DNA from: Pipra filicauda
Taxonomy: Eukaryota; Chordata; Aves; Passeriformes; Pipridae
DNA: 64,000 bases
NCBI RefSeq assembly: GCF_003945595.2
Contig: NW_024103452.1
Span: forward strand, 4,503,524 to 4,567,523
Direction: 5' to 3'
In this document: piece after piece, positions 25,801 through 38,144 of the stretch
How the letters are laid out: each line of letters begins with the position of its first letter
Numbering within the stretch: the stretch's first letter is position 1
Made by a program: the position numbers and the translations under genes
The notes under the pieces: generated by a model
The model's database searches: none
Seen by the model: only the letters and a program-made list of their open reading frames with translations
Told to the model about the DNA's origin: nothing

Positions 25801-28800
25801 AGATATAAGCATATAATAGATGTATTATGTCTGATCAAAAGTCTATTTAGTCCAATAAAGTCTAGATGTGAATGGCTAATGAAAACATAATGAGAGAGTA
25901 AAAATAAAATTATACAACATCATAACAGTTTGATTCTGGGTTTTCTGAGTTTAAAATTATGTCCCTGATGGCTTTCACTTCCAGGAACTTCCTCAGCCTT
26001 GCTCTGTATTTAGCCAGAATTTACCATCAATAAGCTGGGGCAAGAAGTTCCCTATTTAAGGTCCTTCACAGTTTTATTGAAGTGGCAACATATGTTTATT
26101 TGTTTGTTCCTTTTTTTTCCAGAAGGTTTTTTTGTTCCCTAATTTTCTTAGTGGAAGAGGAGATGAACAACAGTCAGTATTAACCCTCTTGTCGTCACAT
26201 TTTAAGGGTGAAAATGCCATTATTTAGACATTAAATCAATAGATTAAAATATTATTTATTCCAAAGTAAAACTTTTATAGTGTTACTTTTTCATTTTGTC
26301 ATAGCTATATTTTAAGCACAGATTCTAAAAAACCTGAAATTTCCAGTCTGTTTGCATCATACATGTAAGAAAACATCTCAAACTATGACAAGGAATGAAG
26401 AGTAGTAAAAATGCTATAGATTCTGAAACCTATTTAAAAGTTTTTCTCTTAACATCAAAGGAACTGCAGAATAATAATTTTTATCTTGGTAGAGAAATTA
26501 TTCTCTTTCTTTCTTGAGTACTTTTTCTTTCTCACAGTGGCCAATTAGGCCTGTGGAGAAATGTTAGTTCCTTAATAATGTCTGGATTGTAGGGATTCAA
26601 TCCTGATGTGTACTTACAGAAAAAAAAATAGCCAAACTCAAACCAACAACTAGACACAGAATCCTTGGGGTTTCGTATTTTTAATTAGAGTGTCTGAATT
26701 TGGGGAGGATGGGAAGTTCTGTTGCATGAAGGAGTAGAATCATCTTCAGGTACAAGTTGTGTAGTTTCTCATCAGTCAAAGGGAAATGAAGCAAGTAAAG
26801 AAATAGGAAGACACCTGCTGTCTAGTCCACTCTACATGTTACAAAATGCATGTTATCACATGAGAGTGAATTATGGATATTTTTATCAGGAAGCATTGGG
26901 AACTGTTTCCTTTCAGTCTCTTTCTTGAATATGATGATGCTGTTAAGGAATGTTATGTTCAGAAAAGGAATAAATTTGAATCTGCTGGACAGGTAGCATT
27001 TGATTTTAAATGTTACCAGGGAAAAACAAATCATTGTATGTATTTTTGTCAAATAAGAGCCTTCACATCCAATCCTTAGCACAGTATAAAGCTAAGAACT
27101 TTAAATCTTTGCAACCTCTGATTTTGAACACTGAATTTCTATTTTTCAAAGTGGACATTTTTTTTTCCTTAACCAAGTACTGGCAACTTTATAACAACTG
27201 TAAAGGTTGGAAAAGATTTTTTATGGCCATGATCAGTAAGTTGTCATTTAGTCTCAAGTCCATTAGCCTTTAAATCGACACTATAGTAGGCTTCCATTTT
27301 AGTCTCAATAACAAGTTTTGAATATTCATGGAAAATAAAAAGTCAAACCTAGCTCATATAAAATTTAGTCAACATAACTGTTGCATTATAAAATAATTAA
27401 ATTATGAGATATTATCCTTATTCTTTAAAAACATAGAAGGATTTTTTTCACATTGATTTGTAAATAATATTTTATTGTAAATTGAGAATGTTTCCACTTA
27501 TTTCAATGAATTTTGCACTATCCAGGAACAGCATAATAGTTTCCTTCACATCACTAGAAATTATCATAGTTCTCTTATTTGTCTATATTTTTAAATATAT
27601 ATCAGATCTTTTGTCCTTTTGCTTTTCCCCAGCCCCACATGTTTTGCTCACATGCAATAGAACTCAGACTATACTACAACACATGTTGGGGGGGTCGGAT
27701 CATATTCTTCATGTTATTTAATTCACTATGTGTGACTATGATTTAGAAAGGTGGCAGGGTCCCTGAGCAGGAGTAGTGGAAAAGGCTGTTAAGGTGGGAA
27801 AGCAGGGGAAAAAAGCCAAATCTTGGAAGAAAATAGTCAACAGTTTGAGAGAACATGTGAGGAAAAAAGTTAACACAGGCCTAGGATAAACCTCTTGGTT
27901 CCGAATAACTCCAAGAGATATAACTTTTGTGACTTACACTTACCCTGCTGCTAAATTATTATACTCTCAATACAAAGAAGTTGAAGTCACTGTGAATCTT
28001 TCTGTTTATTTGAAATAATTTTGCATCAGCCAGTGGCAGGGCATCACGCCATGGGCTGATCATGATCCATCCATTTTGGAATGTGTTAAAAATGGGCAGG
28101 ATAAATATTTTCTTGTCTTTGTGCATTCCTAATTGCATTAGTAACAAATATTTTTGTATACATTTATAGTCTAACAAATCCATTAATATTTTCTGCCCCA
28201 AAATTTGCCCCAGTCCTGAACACAGGGCTAGACATAGATGGCTTCTTGCTGTTTCAATCCCTATTACTCTTAGTCTACTTTCAAATATTTCTTATTTAGA
28301 AGATAATTTCCTACCTAAACAATAGTTAGAATGGGCTGTAGAGAAAGTGAAACAAGAAAATTTCATAAAATATATAGAATAATTTATTTTTTAAAAAATC
28401 AATTTGCTCAAACAATTGAATATGTAAAAGAGATCACATATATCACAATGGAAGCCCAAAATGAATGAAACAGTAATGCTGGCTATTTAAAGTAACTTAT
28501 TTCTTCACAGGATACTTTTTAAACTGGTGGTATTTTACCCTAAAACCCAATCACAATCTCTAAAATTCCTAATCTCTTTCTACAAATACTTATCATTAAT
28601 TTGAGGTTTTAAAGAGGGAAAAAAAAAAAAGATAAAGGGACAATTTTAATTACATTGGCCAACTCTTTTATTAAGAAACATATAATTTTAAATGGTTAGA
28701 GAATTAGATCGATTTCATAACCTTTTCTGTAGCTGTCTAAATACACAGGAAGGACAAGACTGTCTTGAGGAAATGGCTGGATTACACAGAAGGCTCTACA

Positions 28801-29005
28801 GGTGAGGTAGACTTTATGGAACTTCCATAGTTCGAATGTTGTTAGTTGTCATTAAAGCTGTGGGCCTTTCCACGGGACCTAAATACACATGCATCCTGAG
28901 AACATCTGCTACCAATTCTGCTTAGTTACTCCCCATACCCTTGAGCATCAGATATTTAAGGGCTTACCATATGCCTGTACCTTTCATACTTGACAGTATG
29001 TATCT
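22852..29005. other. Gene-free AT-rich stretch
   Basis: No gene was recognised. It holds a 16-bp direct duplication at 23603-23637 and, near 27960-28200, a block with several homeodomain-type TAAT/ATTA cores that could be regulatory. Open frames of 104-119 codons at 23375-23734 and 24365-24679 carry no recognisable motif. Confidence 0.4.
23603..23637. repeat. 16-bp direct duplication, 19-bp period
   Basis: AGGCTCTGCCTGACAC occurs at 23603-23618 and again at 23622-23637 without mismatch. It is a local tandem duplication, probably from replication slippage. Confidence 0.9.
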
Positions 29006-29045
29006 AATGCCAAGTCTGCAATGCCAAGTCCTCAATGCCAAGTTT
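29006..29045. repeat. 14-bp tandem repeat, about 2.9 units
   Basis: Three head-to-tail copies begin AATGCCAAGT, with spacer variants CTGC, CCTC and TTA. It is a minisatellite-like array too short for function to be inferred. Confidence 0.88.
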
Positions 29046-32000
29046 AAGCAACTTGTCACAGCCTTCAAAGAGCCAAGGATGTAAATGCTTCTGCTAATTG
29101 AAGGTCTTTGGTCTTCTCTACCCACCAGTGCTGCAATCTTCCCTACTCCCTTTAGCTATTGGAAAAACACCCTCATTCAGTGCCAGCAGAAGTGAATTAC
29201 CTTTAAAGTGTACACACACTTCAACTCACAGCAGCTGCTGGTTCAGCTGAGTGTTTTGTGAATGTAATGAACAAACATTTGCAGGGGATTTAGGAGAAAA
29301 TAATAAAAAGTTAAAAGGGTATGTTTTTCAACTGGCTTCAGCCAGTTTGGAGACTCAGATGTTTATTTGTTGTGCAAACATTGGAAATTTTTGCTCCATG
29401 GATCAAGTCCATACATATTTGCATAACTAATAATTACCTGGTTACACATTTGGCTTGCCCCATTCTATATAAAGGTAAACACTAAAAATTCTCTTGTGTG
29501 GTGCTAAAAGCCACATTTTGTGGTTTACACAAGTAACGGTTAACATAATTCAAAGAAATAGTTAGCATAGTTCAAAGATTTAAATAGACTTTGGTGGCAT
29601 TAGATGTCTCCTTCCAGTTATTAACAACTAAGAGATTTAAAATTATATTTATTGTTGAAAATTCACATTTCCTGACTTTAGTATTATACAAGAGATTATT
29701 TCTTCCCCAAAATGCAATTTATTCTGTACTAAATAGAAGCCTCTTACTTCAGCTTCAATCAAAATCATATCTTCAAATATAATGACCTGGTCTCAGGTCA
29801 GACTGTGACAGTTCCCATACACTTCCAGTGACAAATAAGGCTCATTACACCAAATATTGGCATAAATGTTTTAAGATTCTTTCAAGTTTCTTGACTTCAG
29901 GTAAAGTTCCAAAGTCTAAATTAGGATCACAAATCTGTCAGGGACGCATCATTTAGGTACCACTTTCTAAACCAAGAGAGGCAGTGAGCCTTCAAAGAGA
30001 GACATAGGAACATGAACACAGGAATTACTGTCTGTTTAAACCTTCCTATGTTCAGAGAATCAAACCAGCATCAATTCTCTGTAGAATAATATATCAGATC
30101 TAGATGTCCTTATTATTACTTTCCCTTTCAAAATAAACTTGGTCTTTTCTGTTGTTTCATCATTTTCCTTCATCTTCCAAATAGCTGTATTAATTGCCAT
30201 CAAAAACTGCTGACATTTCAAGCTAGAAATTTATGAAAATTTTACTGGCTGGAAGCTGATCAATCCAAAGATTATTTCCTGTTACATTATTCAAACATTC
30301 TCAAAATGAAAGATCAGATTGTAAAACCTTCTAAAATTCACTGTTGTTCTTATAAAATAAATACAATTTGTCAAAAATTTGCTCCCAGCTTCTTGATAGT
30401 TGATGTACTTGCAGCTGGGTTGCATAAAAACACAGACTTAAGTATCCTCTTACAGTGGACTAGAGATCTAAGAAGCAGCAGACATATCTTCATTTAAGAA
30501 GAGCATCTTTGAGTTTACCTTGTGTCTAAAACACTAACAAGATTATTAAAATCAAATACAATTTGGTAATTATTGTTTATTGTCCTAATAATTTCTGGGG
30601 TGAATAGACACAACTCCAATGACAAGAGCAAGGATCATTGTTCTTTGAGAAGTCTGGAAATCAGTAAAGTAGGAAAATCTCCTGGAAATCAGCAAAATGT
30701 GAAGATTTTTCTTTAGATGAAGATATACCACGTCCATATTACACTCTGTTCCCATTTTGGATAGTTACCTCAGTGAACTCTGATGCTCTGGGAGTAACAT
30801 GGAAAGAAAGTTCTCTGCAGAAGCACTGTAGGAGACTTCAGCTACCTCACGCTATGTCCCATCTTCAGAGTGTCAGCACACAAGTACTATGGACACTGAA
30901 GGCAGTAATAATTCTTCCAGCTGCAGGTGCTGACTTAACAGCTTCCCAGGTTCATCCATGCTTGGGGAACAGAAACAGGCAAATGTGGATTTAATGACCT
31001 CATGGAGATTCAGTTTATATTACCAGGAATGGGTTTGCATCTGTCCACTGACTATAGAAACAGCTTTGAGACACTTGGCTCCTAACTTAAATGTCTCAGA
31101 AGGCTATGCTTAATTAGAACAAATAACTAAACAACTATTAATATTGAGGGGGATGTAATCAGGTTACCTACCCCTGGTACCCATCTCGTGGTCTTATTGC
31201 TATTCCAGTGTAAAGTTTACACCTATAAACTGAGAGAAACTTGTAGTCCTGTGAATGTACTGGGCATTGGTGGCAGGTTAACAACAAGACCATGAAACAA
31301 ATCACAAGGCAGTTTGTTTGAGAGACAGCTATTTTTGTGTAGTTCCTTGTCTGGTCATTCACTGACATTCGTGAGAGTCACATCATCTCTTTTTGACCAT
31401 TTCTCATTGTTTTGTCTTCCTGATTTGCTACTCTGATAGAAAAGTAATATTTTTTAGAAAAAAGACATTTATGTAATAAATACAGTAAATGGGTAGCTAA
31501 CGGGACACTCCATCATTCCTAAAAATTAAACTGGCTATCAAGATACTTTAAAAAATCTGGTTTGACATTTTCTAAAGAAATATCTGTTCAAATTAATTGT
31601 CACTAGAGTGATTAATTGCTTTTCAAGTGGATGTCGTGGTTAGAAAATACAAAGCTTTCACTATGTACACTTCTTCTATAACACTAACAAAAAAGCAGAC
31701 AAGAATATCCTTAATCTCATTAGAAAAAGATGTGCAATCACAGACTCTCCCATGACCCACAGTCAAATCTGAATAGATTGTTATCTGTAATGCTAAGGAG
31801 AAGACTACAAGGGTATCCACATCCCTTTGCCTTTCTCAAAGTTATCTGATTAGAAATGATTCTCATTAAAATGCAATTAGGTGGTGATATTCATGGCATA
31901 TACTGGAGGTAAGCCACTAGTATCACTGTTTCGTGGATCATTGTATAAAGCCAGTATAAAACTGCCATCATTATCAATACTACTATAAAATACTCATAAA

Positions 32001-32530
32001 GACACTTATAATCAATGAACATAAAAACGAAAAGAAATATTTTACATATTCATTGAAGATTTAAAGGAAACATTATTGATGACTTTGGGTGGGATGCCTT
32101 TGAGTGGGAAAGGCATATCATTTGCGACTCAGCTGTAGATTTTTTTTCTATGTGTGCTAGATAAATTCCATCTATAATCCTTGAAATGTATGGAATGTTT
32201 TGTAAGTGTGTTTTAAGAATTCCTTCCTCAAATTGTGTTCTGCTCTGTAGTTTGTTTTTTTCTAAAGTGTTTGGAAGGCTTTTTTTGCAGTTACTATGTA
32301 AATTCCTAATGCTACAAGTATTTAGGATAATGTTTACCTTCATAGATAAGTGAATACCTTAGCTTGAAGGCTAGCAAGACCTATTTGGAATAACTCACTG
32401 CAAACGTACATTTATCCTCAAGCTTTCCTACTTTATATGCTTTCTTATCTTCATCTTAACATATTAAAGTGTCATTAAAACGAAATGCTGCTTTACGAGG
32501 CAGCTGTGAAGATTACTGGTGCTATACATA

Positions 32531-32532
<2 letters not shown>
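29046..32532. other. Gene-free AT-rich stretch
   Basis: No gene or element was recognised. At 29330-29480 there is a block with an octamer-type ATTTGCAT and a TAATAATTACC cluster, which may be a regulatory element. An imperfect 22-bp tandem pair lies near 29530-29575. Confidence 0.4.

Positions 32533-32576
<44 letters not shown>
32533..32576. repeat. (TTA)n microsatellite, 44 bases perfect
   Basis: This is an uninterrupted TTA trinucleotide array of nearly 15 units, continuing with two interruptions to about 32589. It is followed at once by a G-rich tract at 32590-32620. The leucine-rich open frame that covers it is a by-product of the repeat. Confidence 0.97.
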
Positions 32577-32589
32577 TATTGTTATTATT

Positions 32590-32620
32590 GGGGGTTCTGG
32601 GAGGCAGGGGGGTTGTTGGG
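32590..32620 (+). other. Putative G-quadruplex motif
   Basis: Four G runs (GGGGG, GGG, GGGGGG, GGG) are separated by loops of 4, 5 and 5 bases, meeting the usual G3+N1-7 pattern. It lies directly 3' of the (TTA)n array and is followed by a T-rich run. Folding is inferred from pattern only. Confidence 0.6.
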
Positions 32621-35611
32621 TTTTTTTGTTTGTTTTTTTCCCCCAGCTAAAAACTTTGAAGTCAAGTGTGAGGACTTCATTCTGGAGTGGAAGTTCATTT
32701 CTATTCCTAAAATGGAATCAAGCTAAAATAATTCTTGGACTATGAGCAATATCTGTTGTATTTGATATTCATGGAATAATATTGATTCACATCTCATTGC
32801 TGAAGACAAGTTAGTAGCTTATGAAGCACAGAAATCACTTTTGTACTTGTGTATTTCATTAAGTTCCAATTCTTAAAGTTATTTAAACAATTTATCCTTA
32901 AGTTACCACAGTAAAAACCACTTAAAGTTAAAACTCTATCCTATATTTCCCATCTCCTTGGTATAATTAATGACCGTTTGCCAAATTGTGGAAAATTGTT
33001 CCCACTTGTTTTCCTAGCAGAGAACATGACTCTTTCTAATAGTTAAGTTGTTAGATCTCATTACCAATTCCTTCCAGAACTCTCTTTTTGCTATTGCTTG
33101 AGCAATTCTCAAGTCTTTTGTTTTAATAACAGTTCAGTTATCTCTCTAACCTCTGAGTTAATTAATGAGCCACAGGGGATGTTGCACAACCATAATGGTC
33201 ACTTGAGACCAACATCTGAGACTGTAAGGGTAATAGTGATTCCAAACCATATGGCAAAAGGATTAGCCTCCCATTTTACATTCAAACAGAACTCAGATCT
33301 ATTCCAATTTATCAGTATGAATAATCAGAGCTTATACCACTCAGGCTACCTGTGTATTCTTTACAGTTCCAATGGAACACATGCTTAAAGAGTAATAATA
33401 GTGGATTATGAAATTCAAGTGTGCAATGCAGCACTTTTCATACATTTGACACTTTATTTTTTCAACCAGTTTGCTGAGTCTGGATATGTCCATAGCGATG
33501 GTCTTGGCAGAAGGAACAAACATCTATTCATATAATCTTCTACGACTTTTTACAAAATTATATAATAATAATACAATATAATAATATAATATATAATTAT
33601 AATATATTGCCCATATTCACTTGAATAAATAAGTTCATAATCATGCATTATTTCTTTCTTATTGTGCTTTATCTGTAAATCCTAATTCACTTTACAGAGA
33701 AATCCTTTTCATTATCCCCATGTTAGAGAGGAACAAGTGGCAAGCCCTTGCTTAAGGTGACACAGTGTTTTATTCTAGCAAGACTTTGTTTCTTGAACTG
33801 CACTCTGCTATTTAATTTGCCAAACTGCAAAGCTTTTTGCTGAGGTTTTTCATTTTGTATAGTGCTAATATAGATGATTTTTTGATATAACTCAAGAAAA
33901 AGCATAATAATATGTATCAAAACTAAACAGCTAAATGAAAGCTGAAATAAATATTATCCCAGGAGGCCCAGAACAAAAGAGATGTCGGCGGTAGGATTAT
34001 CTATACAATTAAAACCATTAAAGGTACATTAAATCCCAGACAATTAACTCGACAGTACTGATAGATTTAGTTCTTCTCTAAGTGTGGGTGGTAAACGGGA
34101 CTTTATTTTAAATTAGACATTCAACTTCTTCAGAAATTTTTCTTACTATTTTCCCCTGACCATCACATTTCTGATATAACATAGGTTGCTGTCCACTCAA
34201 ACATTTTTCACAGATAGGTCACTAATTTTGGAATAAAAGAGAAGGTTTCTAAAGAAACTGAAGAAAGAATTCTCTGTGTCTGTCTGCCTATATGCCCTCT
34301 AAATAGCTCTGGAATACAATGCCTAATTTTAACTGAATATGACAGAGTGATAAATGTTTTGAAGTAGTGTATGGGCCTCATACCAAAAGATAGTCTGGTA
34401 AATCCTACAATCTTTACAATGAAACCCAGAAAAGGATTCAGCTTTTTAGAGATATGGTAAAGCTAAAGAGGAAATTATTACTATTGTCACCAGCTATTTT
34501 ATCCCTGTTATCTGTGTTGTTGGAAGGCGAGATACAAAAAAGAGAAAGAGAATGAGAACAAGAGAAAGCGAAAAGTCAGGAAATCAGGTGTCTAATACAG
34601 ATTTGCTAGAAATAGCAGGAGTCACTTTCAGGGTACATTAATGTTTAGATACTTTCTGACAGAATATGTCAGGAAGTAAAAAGTTTTAACGATGGAAGTA
34701 TAACATAGAATCACAGAATTTCATGAAGAACTGCAGTGAAACCAAAACTGAGAAACAAAATAATTGGTTTACCCAATCCCAAATGGTTAAACTTTTCCAG
34801 AGAGCAAACATCTGCTCTTCTACTTTGATTTAATCATTTTGCCAATGTTTTTGTTTTACATCACAGGATATAGTGACACTTTTTAAAAGTATCCAGTCAA
34901 GAGCTGGAGAATGGCAAGAAGAATCACCAGTGCAGATGACACTAGAGGTAACTTATGCAGGAACAAAATGGAAGTTGTTTGGTTATAAAATATATAAAAA
35001 ATATTGTCTGGAAATTACTGGCTTTCTTAGCAATAAGATAACGTGCAAAACATTGCTGGACAGAGATGGGATCCATGCAATATTTTTTGCTACAGAAAGA
35101 AAATTCTACATTACCTTTATGCAGGTTTTGATTTTTTTTTTGTTCATAAAATCTTTTAAATTTTTATCAAGAAAGTTCAGGACATAAAATAATATTATAC
35201 TAATTTTAAAACTACCTATTTAGTCCAACATGAGGAATAGTCTCCATTCTGTCTGCATAAATCAAATCTTGAAATAATAAATATTTTAGAATACTAAGGA
35301 AAGAGAATTTACCTCTGCGAAAAACCTGTGCCAATGAAATACCTATGACCACAGAGAAAACCCTCTGAGAGTTACCAAAAAAAATCATATATAACTAAAT
35401 ATTATCACACTTCCAAGTATTTGAGGAAACTGTACACTATCCTTATTCATAATCTCTGGTGGACTGTTTAGGAGGATAAGATTGTTAGCTGATATCATAA
35501 TATTACCAAACTCAGTGTTTTTATATTTCAGAATCACAGACTTTTGATATTGTAAAATATTAATTCCAATATAATCAATTAACTTTAGTTAAAAATATAA
35601 TCCATTGGAAT
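32621..35611. other. Gene-free AT-rich stretch
   Basis: No gene was recognised. An almost pure A/T tract lies at about 33555-33608. The 96-codon frame at 33098-33388 covers a block of more complex sequence that may be conserved. The 104-codon frame at 34873-35187 has no recognisable domain. Confidence 0.4.
33555..33608. repeat. AT-rich low-complexity tract
   Basis: About 54 bases are almost exclusively A and T, in irregular ATAATA and TATAAT units, with a single C. Confidence 0.85.
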
Positions 35612-35689
35612 TCACAGAATCATAGAATGGTTTGGGTTGGAAGGGACCTTAAAGGTTATCTAGTTCCAACCCCCCCTGCCATGGGCACA
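35612..35689 (-). mobile_element. CR1 LINE, 3' part (split copy, part 1)
   Basis: TTCACAGAATCATAGAATGG followed by TTTGGGTTGGAAGGGACCTT is the reverse complement of the CR1 3' end, so the copy lies on the minus strand. It is interrupted at 35689 by the solo LTR and resumes at 36184. The last bases, GGGCACA, belong to the CR1 GCCATGGGCAGGGACA region and include one copy of the LTR target duplication (GCACA). Confidence 0.92.
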
Positions 35690-36183
35690 TGTGTTGGGTT
35701 TGTGTGGTAATGTTTTAACAGTGACAGGGTTACAGGAGTGTCTTCTGTGAGAAGCCGCCAGAAGCTTCCCCATGTTTGAGGGAGCCGGTGCCAGTCAACT
35801 CCAGGGTGGACCAGTCACTGGCCAAGGTCCAGCCCATAAATGCTGGTACTAATGCCTGCGTGATAACATGTTTAAGAAGAATTAAAAAAAAAAAAAAAAA
35901 GTTTGTACAGAAGTAATTGCAGCCAGAGAAGAAGGGAATAAGAACATATGAGATTTATTTTACTTCTCATTATCCTACTCTGATTTTGATCGGTAATAAA
36001 TTCAGCTAATTTTCCTAAGTCTGTTTTGCCCGTGATGGTGATTGGTGAGTGATGTCTTCCCATCCCTACCTCAACGCATGAGCCTTTTGTTATATTTTCT
36101 GTCCCCTTTCCAGTTGAGGAGAGGATTGACTGATAGAGTGGCTTCGTGGGCACCTGGCATCCAGCCAGGGGCAACCCAGAACA
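35690..36183 (+). mobile_element. Solo LTR of an avian ERVL-like retrovirus, nested in CR1
   Basis: This LTR of about 494 bp begins TGTGTTGGGTTTGTGTGG and ends CAACCCAGAACA, giving the TG...CA ends of a provirus LTR. The body has the look of a common avian LTR type: the GAGAAGCCGCCAGAAGCTTC block, a TTTAAGA TATA-like site before an A-rich run at about 35884-35900, an AATAAA at 35995-36000, and the U5 block ending GGCACCTGGCATCCAGCC. It is flanked by GCACA (35685-35689) and GCAGA (36184-36188), a 5-bp target duplication with one mismatch, as expected for ERVL-type integration. No internal retroviral genes remain, so homologous recombination between two LTRs has removed them. The long open frame across the poly-A run is not a gene. 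Confidence 0.88.
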
Positions 36184-36672
36184 GCAGAGAACAGTTTCCA
36201 CTAGACCAGGTTGCTCAAAAACCAATCCAACCTGGACTTGAACACTTCTAGGGATGGGACATCCACAACAGCAGTTTGCTGCCCAACACCATTCCAGTGT
36301 TTCACCATCCTCACAGTAACGAGTTTCTTCTTAATCTACCCTCTTTCAGTTTAAAGCCGTTCCTCCTGGGGTTATCGCTACATACCCTTGGAAAAAGTCC
36401 CTCTCCAGCTCTCTTGTTGGCTCCCTTTAGGCACTGGAAGGTGTTATAAGGTCTCCCCAGAGCATTTAGACTCCCCAGAGTCTAAACAACCCCAATTGTC
36501 TCTGCCTGTCCTCACAGGAGAGGTGCTCCAGCCCTCTGATCAACTATGTGGCCCTCCTCTGGATCCACTCAAGCCAGTCCATATTCTTTTATTTACTTGG
36601 GGCCCCAGAGCTGGATGCAGCACTCCAGGGGGTTTCTCACATGCTTCTTGTGATGCAGCCCAGGATGTGGAC
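36184..36672 (-). mobile_element. CR1 LINE, ORF2 3' region (split copy, part 2)
   Basis: This is the continuation of the minus-strand CR1 after the LTR. Recognisable CR1 blocks on the + strand include TTCCACTAGACCAGGTTGCT, AACACTTCTAGGGATGGG, TTTCAGTTTAAAGCCGTTCC, AAAAAGTCCCTCTCCAGC, GGAGAGGTGCTCCAGCCCTC and GGGGCCCCAGAGCTGGATGC. They appear in the order of the CR1 ORF2 end read backwards. Frames are broken by several indels, so the reverse transcriptase tail is a pseudogene. A small internal duplication (CTCCCCAGAG/CTCCCCAGAG near 36452-36481) is present. The copy ends near CCAGGATGTGG at its 5' truncation. Confidence 0.92.
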
Positions 36673-37881
36673 TTACATGTTGTAATTACACTTTGATTTG
36701 TTCAGTTTTTACAGGGACTTTGGTCACTGCTCTGTGAGATTATGGTATGAATTGCATATTCTACAAACTAACTTTCAGAAGCAAAAGGTCAATAACTATG
36801 CCTTTGGCATAAAAATAAAACCCACTAGGTAGACTGAACTATTTATGTTCCTCTTAACATTTAATAAAAAGCCTGAAAGTCACAGAATGGCCAGTTTTTG
36901 CTCCAGAATGCTTGAGAACCCAAGGGACCTAAGCACAGAACCTATATGCAACTTCCTGACAGTGTATGTAACCTTGACTTAATTCAAGGTTACATGCCAG
37001 CTTGGAATATATTTTTTTATAAAAAATAAAAAGTTTTTATCCTACTTGGGCCACTCTCTTCACTGTTTGCCAGTTATTGCCTCAGGCTATTCTGTGGGGC
37101 TTCTGAGTAGTTATAACTTCTCCTCTGGATGCTGTTGTGTTAGATTAACCTTTGGTTCTCAAAAGGTCATGTTTTTATTCATTCTCTGAATCAAACTACC
37201 AATACATTCTCTTAGGAGATCCCAAACACAACCCTCTGCATTAAACAAAGGAAATTGTTCATATGTCTTCCACAAGTTTTCTTTTCCAAATATATGTGTA
37301 TTGACCTTATAGCACTATCTAGCCTGAACACAGTTTCATTGTAAAGCATATGTGAAAGGCAAGAGCTTTTCTTCAGTGGCAGACTGAAAATAAAGAGCCC
37401 CATGAGCTCTTTCTGTCAGCAGGACTGCATTTCCAGTTTATTTATAGCTGTCTAAAATGGGTGCTTTCATTTCACTTTTCTGCCCATGTTACTGGAATTC
37501 ACAAATGAACACAAGTGAGTACGTTACCTGATTTTCTCATTTTCCAAGTATATTTTTCTCTTAATGACTCCAGTAGTTTCAAATCAAAATTATTTCCTAC
37601 TGAATCTAGACATCCAAACTAAAAAGTCACTTGCAGGATCCCCTAATTGGTGATAATGACTCTTCATCCTTGAAGAGATGGATATTTGTTTTTAACATTT
37701 TATGAGGAAATGCTTCTGACTTCTATTTCATTCTTAGAGGAAAGAACCCGTTTAGGGGATTTACTTACCCAGATGTCATAAAAATATGAATCCAATTAGT
37801 GGAGAGGGGGGGAAAGACAAAACCTTTTGTGTGCTTTACTTCAGAGGACTATTCTGAACCCATTCATAAAGATCTTCTAAC
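36673..37881. other. Gene-free AT-rich stretch
   Basis: No gene or element was recognised. The only feature noted is the G8 run at about 37805-37812. Confidence 0.45.
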
Positions 37882-38144
37882 CTGATAGGAGAACTGGCTT
37901 CATGGTCAGACCACTCAATTTTGTCCTCTTGTTACCTACTACAGTTGTAAAGCTTTGATAGGAAACAGGATAGAACAGGTAGTTGGCCATATGCTGTAAT
38001 GGATCGACCTCAAAGGTGGAATTCACAGGACCTGGATTTATTTCTACTTCTCCACTACAGACTGTTGTGTCCTTGGAAATGGATCTCAAGCCTCTGTACT
38101 TGAGTCGCCACTTCTTCAAAGTGGGAACAATTCTGCCATATTCC
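37882..38144 (-). other. Open minus-strand segment with 2A-like motif, bounded by AG and GT
   Basis: Within a 94-codon open frame (37877-38161) a 263-nt segment is preceded by a CTTTACAG splice-acceptor-like site and followed by a CAG/GTTAGA donor-like site, so it could be an exon. The frame has no ATG at its 5' end. Its product is basic at first (LKKWRLKYRGLRS) and then reads CSGEVEINPGP (38059-38027). This differs by only D to E from the D-V/I-E-x-N-P-G-P consensus of 2A ribosome-skipping peptides, which are known from picornaviruses and from the N-termini of some non-LTR retrotransposon proteins. I do not recognise the rest of the product. It may be an unknown exon, an old LINE fragment or chance. 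Confidence 0.25.

Noticed and set aside
31632..31660. TGTCGTGGTTAGAAAATAC resembling an LTR start
   Set aside because: Sequence after the first 11 bases has no LTR-like features, no CA partner and no target duplication.
32485..32745. Open frame with a poly-leucine run
   Set aside because: The leucines come from the (TTA)n microsatellite read in one frame.
34706..34730. ATAGAATCACAGAATTTCATG resembling a CR1 tail
   Set aside because: Only the octamer-like bases match; the GGTTGGAA block that should follow is missing.
35872..36225. 117-codon minus-strand frame
   Set aside because: It lies almost wholly in the LTR, antisense to its signals, and crosses the A-run; it is a shadow frame.
36388..36696. 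102-codon plus-strand frame
   Set aside because: It is antisense to the CR1 ORF2 end; CR1 reads on the minus strand here.
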